Below, piece by piece: positions 1 to 6,860 of a stretch of DNA of 64,000 nt. The DNA lies in NCBI GenBank assembly GCA_030529845.1, contig JAUMWB010000001.1:620001-684000 (forward strand), written 5' to 3'. Position numbers and translations under genes: made by a program. The number at the start of each line of letters is the position of its first letter. Position 1 is the stretch's first letter. The notes beneath the pieces were generated by a model. It saw only the letters and a program-made list of their open reading frames with translations, did not search any database and had not been told where the DNA came from. Source of the stretch: Rothia sp. (in: high G+C Gram-positive bacteria) (lineage in GTDB: Bacteria > Actinomycetota > Actinomycetes > Actinomycetales > Micrococcaceae).

Positions 1-43
1 TCTCGGCAAACACGGGGTCAAGCTCCATGTTGTCCTGGCTCAT
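1..43 (-). CDS. 5' end of a gene cut by the window edge, possibly folC
   Basis: A minus-strand reading frame opens with ATG at 43 and runs off the left edge, giving MSQDNMELDPVFAE. Its ATG abuts the ileS stop codon (TAAATG), so it is translationally close to ileS. In related actinobacteria the gene after ileS is usually folC (folylpolyglutamate/dihydrofolate synthase). Fourteen residues are too few to confirm this, so the name rests on gene order only. Confidence 0.45.
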   Translation of the reverse strand, partial: MSQDNMELDPVFAE

Positions 44-3000
44 TTAGGCCTTCTTCACGGCAGCTGAGAACTCAGCGCCCTCACGGTAGGTGACGGAGAC
101 AGCCAGGGTCTCACCGGCTACCAGCTCTTCGTGCTTCTTGATGGCTTCAAGGTCAGCGGCGGGGGCGGTGATGGTCAGCTCAATACGGTCAGAGACATTC
201 AGGCCGGCGTCCTTGCGCTCAGACTGGATGGCGCGGACGGCGTCGCGGGCGGTACCCTCGGCCAGCAGCTCCTCGGTCAGGGTGGTATCGAGTACCAAGA
301 AGCCACCGCCGGGCAGGACGGAAACAGCGCGTTCGGCGCTACCCTCGGTTTCAGCGACCACGGTCTCCAGCTCGTACTCGCCCGGTTCCAGAGCCATCTT
401 GTCGGCACCAACGACCACGGTGCCGTCCTCGGTCACAGCCCAGTCCCCGCTCTTGGAGGCCTTGATAGCAACCTGCACCTGCTTGCCCAGGCGGGGGCCA
501 GCGGCACGGGCGTTGACCTTGAGCTGCTGGGAGATGCCGAAGTCAGCGGGAGCCACCTCGGCGGCGTCCAGAAGCTCAACAGCCTTGATGTTGAGCTCAT
601 CAGCAATGATGGACTCGAAGGTGCCAGCCAGGTCCTTGCCACCGGCCACCGCAACGGTCAGGGCAGCCAGGGGCTGACGCACGCGCAGCTTGTGGGCCTT
701 ACGCAGGGCTGAACCGGCAGAGGCCACAGCGCGGGTGGTTTCCATGAGAGCCAGCAACTCTGCCTCGTCCTTGAAGTCCGCAGGTGAGGGCAGGTCGGTC
801 AGGTGGACCGAACGCTCCCCGGTCAGGCCACGGTAGATTTCCTCAGTGGTCAGCGGCAGCAGGGGCACAGCCATCTTTACGAAGGTCACCAAGGCGGTGT
901 AGAGCACGTCGAAAGCCGCGGTGTCTTCGTTGAAGAAGCGCTCGCGGGAGCGGCGTACATACCAGTTGGTCAGGGCGTCAGTGTAGGTGCGCAGGGCCTC
1001 GCAGGCTGCTGAGACGTCGTAGGCGTCCATAGCCTCGGTGACCTCGGCAACCAGCTGGCGGGTCTTGCCCAGGATGAAGCGGTCCATAACGTGCTGCCCC
1101 TCGGTGACCAGCTGAGCCTCGTAGCCTGCCCCGCCGTTTGCGGCGTTGGTGTAGAGGGCAAAGAAGTGGTAGACGTTCCACAGGGGCAGCATGACCTGGC
1201 GGACGCCTTCGCGGATACCCTGCTCGGTCACGATCAGGTTGCCACCGCGCAGAATCGGAGATGACATGAGGAACCAGCGCATGGCGTCCGAACCGTCGCG
1301 GTCCAAAACCTCGGAGACATCCGGGTAGTTGCGAAGGGACTTAGACATCTTCTGGCCATCCGAGCCCAACACGATGCCGTGGGCGATGACGTTTTCGAAG
1401 GCGGTTCGGTCGAAGAGGGCGGTGGCCAGAATGTGCATGGTGTAGAACCAGCCGCGGGTCTGACCGATGTACTCAACGATGAAGTCTGCCGGGTAGTGGG
1501 CCTCGAACCATTCCTTGTTTTCAAAGGGGTAGTGGAACTGGGCAAAGGGCATGGAACCGGAATCGAACCAGACGTCCAGCACGTCTTCCACGCGGCGCAT
1601 GGTGGACTTGCCGGTGGGGTCATCCGGGTTGGGGCGGGTCAGCTCGTCGATGTAGGGGCGGTGCAGGTCGACCTGGCCGTCCTTGTTCAGGGGCAGACGA
1701 CCGAAATCGGCTTCCAGCTCAGCGAGGGAGCCGTAGACGTCGGTGCGGGGGTAGTTGGGGTCATCAGATACCCAGACCGGGATCGGGGAACCCCAGAAGC
1801 GGTTGCGGGAGATGGACCAGTCGCGGGCGTTCTCCACCCACTTACCGAACTGACCGTGCTTGACGTTTTCGGGGATCCAGTTGATGTCCTCGTTCAACTC
1901 GCTCATGCGGTTCTTAAAGTCGGTGACGCGCACATACCAGGAGGTGATGGCGCGGTAGACCAGGGGGGTGCGGCAGCGCCAGCAGTGGGGGTAGGAGTGA
2001 ACGTAGGACTTCTCGCGGATCAGTGCCCCGTCAGCCTTGAGGGTGTTGATGATGGTGCGGTTAGCGTCGAAGATCTGGACGCCGGCAATCTCAGCCAGGG
2101 GGGCGCCCTCAGCTAGGGTGGAGTCGGCGAAGAGGTCCAGGAACTTGGCGCCCTCATCGATGGAAAGGATCACAGGAATACCGTAGCCCTCACAGACCTT
2201 CTGGTCGTCCTCACCGTAGGCGGGGGCCTGGTGGACCAGGCCTGTACCGTCGGTGGTGGTCACATAATCAGCAACCAGGATCTGCCAGGCCTTGTCGGTG
2301 CCGAACTTTTCGGTATCAGTGAAGTAGTCCCACAGGGGTGCGTAGCGCACACCCTCCAGCTGGGCACCGGTGTAGGTGGCAAGGACGGCCTCGCGGGCAG
2401 CCTCTGCCGGGTTCTCGGCCTCTGCGTAGCCTAGGTCCTTGGCGTATTCGCCCAGCAGGTCAGCAGCCAGCAGGAAGCGGCGTCCTTCCAACTCACCGGC
2501 ACCGGGAACCACAACGTAGCTGATCTCGGGGCCAGCGGCCAGGGCCTGGTTGGTGGGCAGAGTCCAGGGGGTGGTAGTCCAGGCAAGAGCCTCAACACCG
2601 ACCAGAGCTTCAGCTACAGCCTTGTCGGCTGCCAGGGTTGTGTCGTCGGTGATGCTAAAGGCTACGGTGACGGAAGGGTCCTGACGCTCCTTATAGACGT
2701 CATCATCCATGCGCAGCTCGTGGTTGGACAGCGGGGTTTCGTCCTTCCAGCAGTAGGGCAGCACGCGGAAGCCCTCGTAGGTCAGGCCCTTATCGTGAAG
2801 CTGCTTGAAAGCCCAGATCACGGACTCCATGTACTCCACGTTCAGGGTCTTGTAGTCGTTCTCAAAATCCACCCAGCGGGCCTGGCGGGTGACGTACTCT
2901 TCCCATTCCTTGGTGTACTTGAGCACCGAGGCGCGGGCAGCGTCGTTGAAGTTATCGATGCCCATCTCGATAATCTGCTGCTTATCGGTCATACCCAGCT

Positions 3001-3346
3001 GCTTCATCGCTTCCAGCTCAGCGGGCAGGCCGTGGGTGTCCCAGCCAAAGCGGCGCTCCACCTTGTGGCCGCGCTGGGTCTGGTAGCGGGCGACCAGGTC
3101 CTTGACGTAGCCGGTCAGCAGGTGGCCATAGTGGGGCAGGCCGTTGGCGAAGGGAGGCCCATCGTTGAAAACGAATTCATTGGCGCCGTTTTCACCGGCG
3201 TCACGGTTATCGATGGAGGCCTGGAAGGTGTCGTCCTTCTTCCAGTAATCGAGCACTGCTTCTTCGAGTGCAGGGAAAGAGGGGGAAGCGGCCACAAAGC
3301 TGGCTCCGCTTGCACTTGCCTTGGGGTAAACAGGCTTCTTGGTCAT
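44..3346 (-). CDS. ileS: Isoleucyl-tRNA synthetase, type 2 (eukaryote-like)
   Basis: Charges tRNA-Ile with isoleucine in the cytoplasm. The product is about 1100 residues. The class I signature appears as PHYGH near residue 72 and as KMSKS near residue 666, with the editing (CP1) domain between. The length and the long C-terminal region match the type 2 IleRS common in actinobacteria, a class known for low mupirocin sensitivity; that phenotype is inferred. I chose the ATG at 3346 (MTKKPVYPK) because CAAGGGC, a plausible ribosome site, lies just upstream and the 28 extra residues of the longest frame run back into the T-box leader. The downstream gene starts directly at its stop codon. Expression is probably controlled by the T-box at 3347-3628. 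Confidence 0.97.
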   Translation of the reverse strand: MTKKPVYPKASASGASFVAASPSFPALEEAVLDYWKKDDTFQASIDNRDAGENGANEFVFNDGPPFANGLPHYGHLLTGYVKDLVARYQTQRGHKVERRFGWDTHGLPAELEAMKQLGMTDKQQIIEMGIDNFNDAARASVLKYTKEWEEYVTRQARWVDFENDYKTLNVEYMESVIWAFKQLHDKGLTYEGFRVLPYCWKDETPLSNHELRMDDDVYKERQDPSVTVAFSITDDTTLAADKAVAEALVGVEALAWTTTPWTLPTNQALAAGPEISYVVVPGAGELEGRRFLLAADLLGEYAKDLGYAEAENPAEAAREAVLATYTGAQLEGVRYAPLWDYFTDTEKFGTDKAWQILVADYVTTTDGTGLVHQAPAYGEDDQKVCEGYGIPVILSIDEGAKFLDLFADSTLAEGAPLAEIAGVQIFDANRTIINTLKADGALIREKSYVHSYPHCWRCRTPLVYRAITSWYVRVTDFKNRMSELNEDINWIPENVKHGQFGKWVENARDWSISRNRFWGSPIPVWVSDDPNYPRTDVYGSLAELEADFGRLPLNKDGQVDLHRPYIDELTRPNPDDPTGKSTMRRVEDVLDVWFDSGSMPFAQFHYPFENKEWFEAHYPADFIVEYIGQTRGWFYTMHILATALFDRTAFENVIAHGIVLGSDGQKMSKSLRNYPDVSEVLDRDGSDAMRWFLMSSPILRGGNLIVTEQGIREGVRQVMLPLWNVYHFFALYTNAANGGAGYEAQLVTEGQHVMDRFILGKTRQLVAEVTEAMDAYDVSAACEALRTYTDALTNWYVRRSRERFFNEDTAAFDVLYTALVTFVKMAVPLLPLTTEEIYRGLTGERSVHLTDLPSPADFKDEAELLALMETTRAVASAGSALRKAHKLRVRQPLAALTVAVAGGKDLAGTFESIIADELNIKAVELLDAAEVAPADFGISQQLKVNARAAGPRLGKQVQVAIKASKSGDWAVTEDGTVVVGADKMALEPGEYELETVVAETEGSAERAVSVLPGGGFLVLDTTLTEELLAEGTARDAVRAIQSERKDAGLNVSDRIELTITAPAADLEAIKKHEELVAGETLAVSVTYREGAEFSAAVKKA

Positions 3347-3628
3347 GGTTGCGCCCTTGAGGTTACTTATTGCCAATAACGTGGGGTGCAAGGACGCCTG
3401 CCCTCCCCCGTCCGCTAGACGGGCAAGCACCTGCGCGGTACCACCTTGCTTACATCAACCGGCTCGACCCCACCCCGAGCCGCGCCGAAAAAGCGCGGGC
3501 GGGTATGGGTCTGCGCCGGGGCAACCTACCGTCTCGTGAGATGAGGCAGGTTGCGCCCAGCGCAGGGTCGAACCGGTTATCAGTCGCTTCATGACAGCTG
3601 TTTCGGGCTTACCCGTCCGGGTCTACTG
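3347..3628 (-). promoter_or_regulatory. T-box riboswitch leader of ileS
   Basis: Read on the minus strand, the leader contains AAGGTGGTACCGCG at about 3434-3450, which fits the T-box consensus that binds the uncharged tRNA acceptor end. It sits between GCAAG and CTTGC arms. Upstream, about 3510-3565, is a long stem: CAACCTGCC pairs with GGTAGGTTG inside CTGCGC/GCGCAG. Its loop carries an ATC triplet (3542-3540), a candidate isoleucine specifier. There is no intrinsic terminator with a U-run, so control of translation initiation, as known for actinobacterial ileS T-boxes with a very short Stem I, is the likely mode. The specifier assignment is inference. Confidence 0.85.
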
Positions 3629-3634
3629 GGGTTA

Positions 3635-3664
3635 TATCTATTCCGCGCACTCCCCTCGTCGCAA
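3635..3664 (-). promoter_or_regulatory. Candidate promoter of ileS
   Basis: On the minus strand TTGCGA (3664-3659) and TAGATA (3640-3635) are separated by 18 bases, which fits a housekeeping promoter. It would start transcription near 3628, just ahead of the T-box leader. Found by eye. Confidence 0.5.
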
Positions 3665-4000
3665 CGAATTTACGGGGGTGTGCAGGTACAACCTGTTCTT
3701 CCGGATTGCTCGCCGGTGATGGCCGGGTCATTGCAACTGTTACCCATTTTAGGGGCAGGGGCGGTAGCTGTCTAACGGGTTTTAGGGTTTTCGGGATCAT
3801 AACTGCCGGGACCAGTGTGAATTACAGAGGTGTGAGTACAAGATATGGTGCAGGTGCGGACGCCCAACCCCAAGATAGCGGGTCGCCGCGCCTTATTGGG
3901 GTGAGCAGGGGAACCTAAATTACAATTCTTGCCCCGCCTCTGCCCTCACCTTTGGGTCGCGCCTGCCGGCGGGCGGCGTCCGCGCCCCCTATTCCGCGAA
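3665..4000. other. Non-coding stretch between the ileS promoter and the repeat-bounded cassette
   Basis: I see no convincing gene. ACCCCAA near 3872 and TTGGGGT near 3895 can pair as a weak hairpin. GCGGACGC (3856-3863) and GCGTCCGC (3976-3983) are two copies of the octamer repeated across the window. Confidence 0.5.
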
Positions 4001-4058
4001 CGCCCACCAGACTCTCGAAGTGCTTAAGCCTCAGCTGTGCACACCGAGAGTCTGGTGG
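4001..4058. repeat. Left inverted repeat of the cassette, itself a hairpin
   Basis: Bases 4001-4033 match the reverse complement of 5125-5157 at 30 of 33 positions. Within the left copy, CCACCAGACTCTCG (4004-4017) pairs perfectly with CGAGAGTCTGGTGG (4045-4058), making a 14-bp hairpin just after the stop codon of the 4063-4962 gene. It may also act as that gene's terminator, although no U-run follows. Confidence 0.8.
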
Positions 4059-4062
4059 AATC

Positions 4063-4962
4063 TTACCGGTAGCGGGCACGGCTGAAGACTCGCTCTACCT
4101 TAGTTTTGAGCTCATGCGGGCGCCGCATGAGCTCATCCCATGTAACTCGCACAACGTCCCACCCCTGCCCTCGCAGCAGAGCCTCACGTTCATTCTGTCG
4201 CCCGAAAACGTCCTCTCGCTCACCAAACTCGGTGTACTTCACCTGCCCATCAAATTCCATGATGATACCCAGCTCAGGCCACGCAAAATCAGCCCTGAAC
4301 TGCTGCCCGTATACCCCAATCACGTACTGTTCAACCGGCTTGGGCACGCCACACCGGTGCAGAAAAAGCCTCAGCAAGCTCTCCCCAGGCGACTCACTGA
4401 GCGGGCTTACACATTCCGCGATAATTCGAGACTGAACAGAACCGCGACCAGACATACCCTGCAAGGCTGCTACTAAAGTTTGATGCTCAACCAGACGCAA
4501 AGAACTATCAGCAAGCACAAGCGCCTCTTCAAAGCCCATAACTCGCATACAGTGAAGAACCGTATCGAGTGGTGCGGTTACATCCACTCCTAGACTTTTC
4601 TCGGTTTCGTACCGGCTGTTTCGATGCCGTACCAGCCTTGGCGTGGAGTGACCGTGTGCCTGCCCCACGGTATGAATTGCGGTAGGTACATGGAGCAACC
4701 ACAGGCCATGTACCGCCGCTGCAGAATGGTGGGACAGCACCGAGGTTTTGAGCCGACCTCTGCCGTACCCGATAACCCGGGCCAGATACTGTTGACTAGG
4801 GTAAAGCTGAGAGTAGAAGCTGCTTTCCATATAGCTTCCGTAACCGAGCCGCTGGTACTCGCCGCGAGCAACTGCGCGGGCAAGGGCGTCCTTATTGATG
4901 CCACAAGCAGAGAGATTAACTGTGGTCCGCACTGCCATTGCAATTTCTTCAGGGGATTTCAT
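4063..4962 (-). CDS. AbiEi-like / DUF559-type nuclease-fold protein, copy 1
   Basis: Product of 299 residues. The N-terminal part resembles the winged-helix region of AbiEi-type antitoxins (an ALARAVARGEYQRLGYGSY segment). The C-terminal third looks like a Vsr/DUF559 PD-(D/E)xK nuclease fold: SESPGESL, then FRADFAWPE, then EFDGQVKY, then NEREALLRGQGWDVVRVTW. The ATG at 4962 is chosen because the resulting MKSPEEI aligns with the start of the paralogue at 11040; the longer frame begins at a TTG without support. No partner toxin (AbiEii) lies beside it. The gene sits between 33-bp inverted repeats. Its biochemical role is unknown; a nuclease or a stand-alone regulator are both possible. Confidence 0.8.
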   Translation of the reverse strand: MKSPEEIAMAVRTTVNLSACGINKDALARAVARGEYQRLGYGSYMESSFYSQLYPSQQYLARVIGYGRGRLKTSVLSHHSAAAVHGLWLLHVPTAIHTVGQAHGHSTPRLVRHRNSRYETEKSLGVDVTAPLDTVLHCMRVMGFEEALVLADSSLRLVEHQTLVAALQGMSGRGSVQSRIIAECVSPLSESPGESLLRLFLHRCGVPKPVEQYVIGVYGQQFRADFAWPELGIIMEFDGQVKYTEFGEREDVFGRQNEREALLRGQGWDVVRVTWDELMRRPHELKTKVERVFSRARYR

Positions 4963-5124
4963 GGTCAGATTGTGCGCTGAACCGGGCAAATTTCGCTAGA
5001 TAGGCACCTCCTGTGGATAGCGCTTTACGCGCCAGTGCACGGCGAGCGCGCATAAAACGGTGCAGCCGTGACGCAGTGTTACGCGGTGGAGGCGAGAGTC
5101 CACAAGAATCTTTCACCGCCCATT

Positions 5125-5157
5125 TGAGACATAAGCATTTCGAGAGTCTGGTGGGCG
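5125..5157. repeat. Right inverted repeat of the cassette
   Basis: Inverted copy of 4001-4033 with three differences. It ends in CGAGAGTCTGGTGGGCG. Together with the left copy it bounds a unit of about 1.16 kb holding only the AbiEi/DUF559-like gene. I see no target-site duplication in the immediate flanks (GCGAA on the left, CTAAA on the right). Confidence 0.8.
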
Positions 5158-5222
5158 CTAAAGGCAAGAACACCCCCGATACGCCACTACACTTAAGTGC
5201 AAACACTACCCGGGAGAAGACT

Positions 5223-5924
5223 GTGCCCCTCATTAACGTCTCGTACGCCTCTACCCAGCCTGAGGAGAAAAAAGCAGAGCTCATTGCTGAGCTCACCCGC
5301 GCCTATGCCCGTGTGATGGGGGCCAAGGAAAGCTCGGTTTGGGTGGTTCTCAACGAGGTGCCGCGCACTGACTGGGGCGTTGGCGGGCAGACCCTGGCCG
5401 GGCTTGACGCGGCAGCTGCTCAGCCGCAGGACGCCCGTGTTGAGGTCCGCCAGGCTAGGCGAGAAGACCTGCCCACCCTTGCGGCCATTGAAGCCGAGTG
5501 CTTCCCGGTAGCTGAAGCAGCCAGCGAGAGCGATCTACGTGCCAGATTTGAGGTCTTTGGGGAGCACTTCTGGGTATTTGAGGCAGACGGTGAGGTAGTT
5601 GCCTTCATCGATGGCCTGGTCACTGACTCCCCTGTTATCTTCGATGACCTCTACGAGACCCCTGCCTCCCACACTCGTCACGGCGCTTACCAGACCGTGT
5701 TTGGTATCAATACCCGCCCCGCCTACCGGGGCCGGGGCTACGCGTCCGCCCTGATAGAGCAGCTAGTTAGCCAGGCAAGGGAGCAGGGGCGCACCGGTGT
5801 GATCCTTACCTGCAAGAAGGAGCTCATCAGTTTCTACGAGAAGCTAGGTTTCGAGCTTGACGGGGTATCAGAGTCAACCCACGGCGGAGCTATCTGGCAC
5901 GATATGACTCTGCACCTGAGCTAG
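5223..5924 (+). CDS. 4-oxalocrotonate tautomerase-like / GNAT acetyltransferase fusion
   Basis: Product of 233 residues. Translation from GTG at 5223 gives MPLINVSYAST, placing the catalytic Pro-1 of the tautomerase family right after the initiator Met; GGGAG lies about 7 bases upstream. Residues 1 to about 60 form the tautomerase unit, with KESSVWVVLNEVPRTDWGVGG as its C-terminal part. Residues from about 70 form a GNAT domain with the acetyl-CoA loop motif RPAYRGRGYASALIEQL and the late segment FYEKLGFELDG. Longer upstream starts would run through the cassette repeat and are unlikely. Substrates are unknown. The acetyltransferase half resembles arylalkylamine-type acetyltransferases, a weak inference. 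It is convergent with sirC. Confidence 0.85.
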   Translation: MPLINVSYASTQPEEKKAELIAELTRAYARVMGAKESSVWVVLNEVPRTDWGVGGQTLAGLDAAAAQPQDARVEVRQARREDLPTLAAIEAECFPVAEAASESDLRARFEVFGEHFWVFEADGEVVAFIDGLVTDSPVIFDDLYETPASHTRHGAYQTVFGINTRPAYRGRGYASALIEQLVSQAREQGRTGVILTCKKELISFYEKLGFELDGVSESTHGGAIWHDMTLHLS

Positions 5925-5958
5925 GCAGCCTGAGGTTGAGATAGAGGGAGAACTTAAG

Positions 5959-6411
5959 CTAATCCCAGCCTAAAGACTTAGCGATACGGCCCAGTAGCGC
6001 AAGGGCCCGGCGAGGGTTGCCCCCGCCAGAAACAGCCACCAGCTCATGCCCCTGCCAGCGGTGGGCTAGCGACCAGACCGGAGACTCCTGCGAGGCCCCA
6101 CCCAGCAGGCACCAAATCGCCCGCTCTTCACAGAGAGCCAAGATCTGCTCATTGAGTTCGGGTGAGTCGGTTAAAGCATAGACCAGCCAGGCACCGGTCA
6201 CATCATCGGGAGCAAAAGGACGCCGGTGGGCAACCAGGTGACCGGCGGCCAGCTCTTCTTCAATTGCGACACCCAAAGTAGGTGCCACCACTTCAACATG
6301 GGCACCTGCGCGCAGGAGGGGGCCAAGTTTACGGGCAGCAACCTGCCCGGCCCCCACAAGGAGTACCCGGCGTCCGCGCATATCCAGCGCTAGGGGCAAG
6401 CGCTGATTCAC
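5959..6411 (-). CDS. sirC: Precorrin-2 dehydrogenase / siroheme synthase N-terminal domain protein
   Basis: Oxidises precorrin-2 to sirohydrochlorin with NAD+, a middle step of siroheme synthesis. The 150-residue product starts RLPLALDMRGRRVLLVGAG, a Rossmann NAD motif, and ends in the conserved GGGNPRRALALLGRIAKSL region. It corresponds to only the N-terminal part of CysG/Met8. The start is GTG at 6411, overlapping the nirD stop by four bases (GTGA), so the two genes are translationally coupled. The methyltransferase (cobA, 9652) and chelatase (18842) are separate genes in this window, and together they complete the pathway. Confidence 0.9.
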   Translation of the reverse strand: MNQRLPLALDMRGRRVLLVGAGQVAARKLGPLLRAGAHVEVVAPTLGVAIEEELAAGHLVAHRRPFAPDDVTGAWLVYALTDSPELNEQILALCEERAIWCLLGGASQESPVWSLAHRWQGHELVAVSGGGNPRRALALLGRIAKSLGWD

Positions 6412-6740
6412 GCAGGCAGCTCCACCCAGATATCCCCGTCGCGCACCTCAACAGCGTAAACGGGTAGGCGATATGCAGCCCCAGAAAGACAGTTGCCGCT
6501 CACCAGAGAGTACACCTCTTTATAGAGCGGGGAGGTTACGGTCGGCTCGCCGTTCTTTTCACCAACAATGCCGCGAGCTACCACCAGGGAGCCAGAGGCA
6601 GGGTCCTTATGGTCGGTGACAAAAACGGAATCGCCAGCGGTGCGGAAGACCGCGTACTGCTGCCCATTAATCAGGGCAGCCTCACCCCAGTTGAGTTCCA
6701 GGTCGTCCATGGTGCAGATGCGGTACCACTGTGGTGTCAC
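6408..6740 (-). CDS. nirD: Nitrite reductase [NAD(P)H] small subunit
   Basis: Rieske-like small subunit partnering NirB in cytoplasmic ammonia-forming nitrite reduction. The 110 residues contain the family segment DHKDPASGSLVVARGIVG and SPLYKEVYSLVSGNCL. As usual for NirD, the Rieske Cys-His iron-sulfur ligands are absent. GTG start at 6740 with GGGAGAAAACC upstream. It is transcribed away from nirB across a 120-bp divergent region, with sirC coupled behind it; nirB and nirD are more often in one direction. Confidence 0.93.
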   Translation of the reverse strand: MTPQWYRICTMDDLELNWGEAALINGQQYAVFRTAGDSVFVTDHKDPASGSLVVARGIVGEKNGEPTVTSPLYKEVYSLVSGNCLSGAAYRLPVYAVEVRDGDIWVELPA

Positions 6741-6860
6741 GGTTTTCTCCCTATTTCTACTTCGCCGCTTGTGTTTGCGTGGGTTTATCTTGCCTTTAAG
6801 CTAATATTAGCATTAGAAATACGCATTAAACCGGCTTGAACCCACATTAGGGAGGCACTG
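6741..6860. promoter_or_regulatory. Divergent nirD/nirB control region with a palindrome
   Basis: The region between the two divergent starts holds a perfect 12-bp palindrome, GCTAATATTAGC, at 6800-6811, followed by AT-rich sequence. It is a candidate operator for co-regulating both directions. GGGAGG (about 6850) is the nirB ribosome site. The regulator is unknown. Confidence 0.55.

Noticed and set aside
1379-2116. 245-codon open frame antisense to ileS
   Set aside because: Lies wholly inside ileS and has no recognisable motif or ribosome site.
4949-5296. 115-codon minus frame upstream of the AbiEi/DUF559 copy 1 gene
   Set aside because: It crosses the inverted repeat and the tautomerase start in antisense; no motif or ribosome site.
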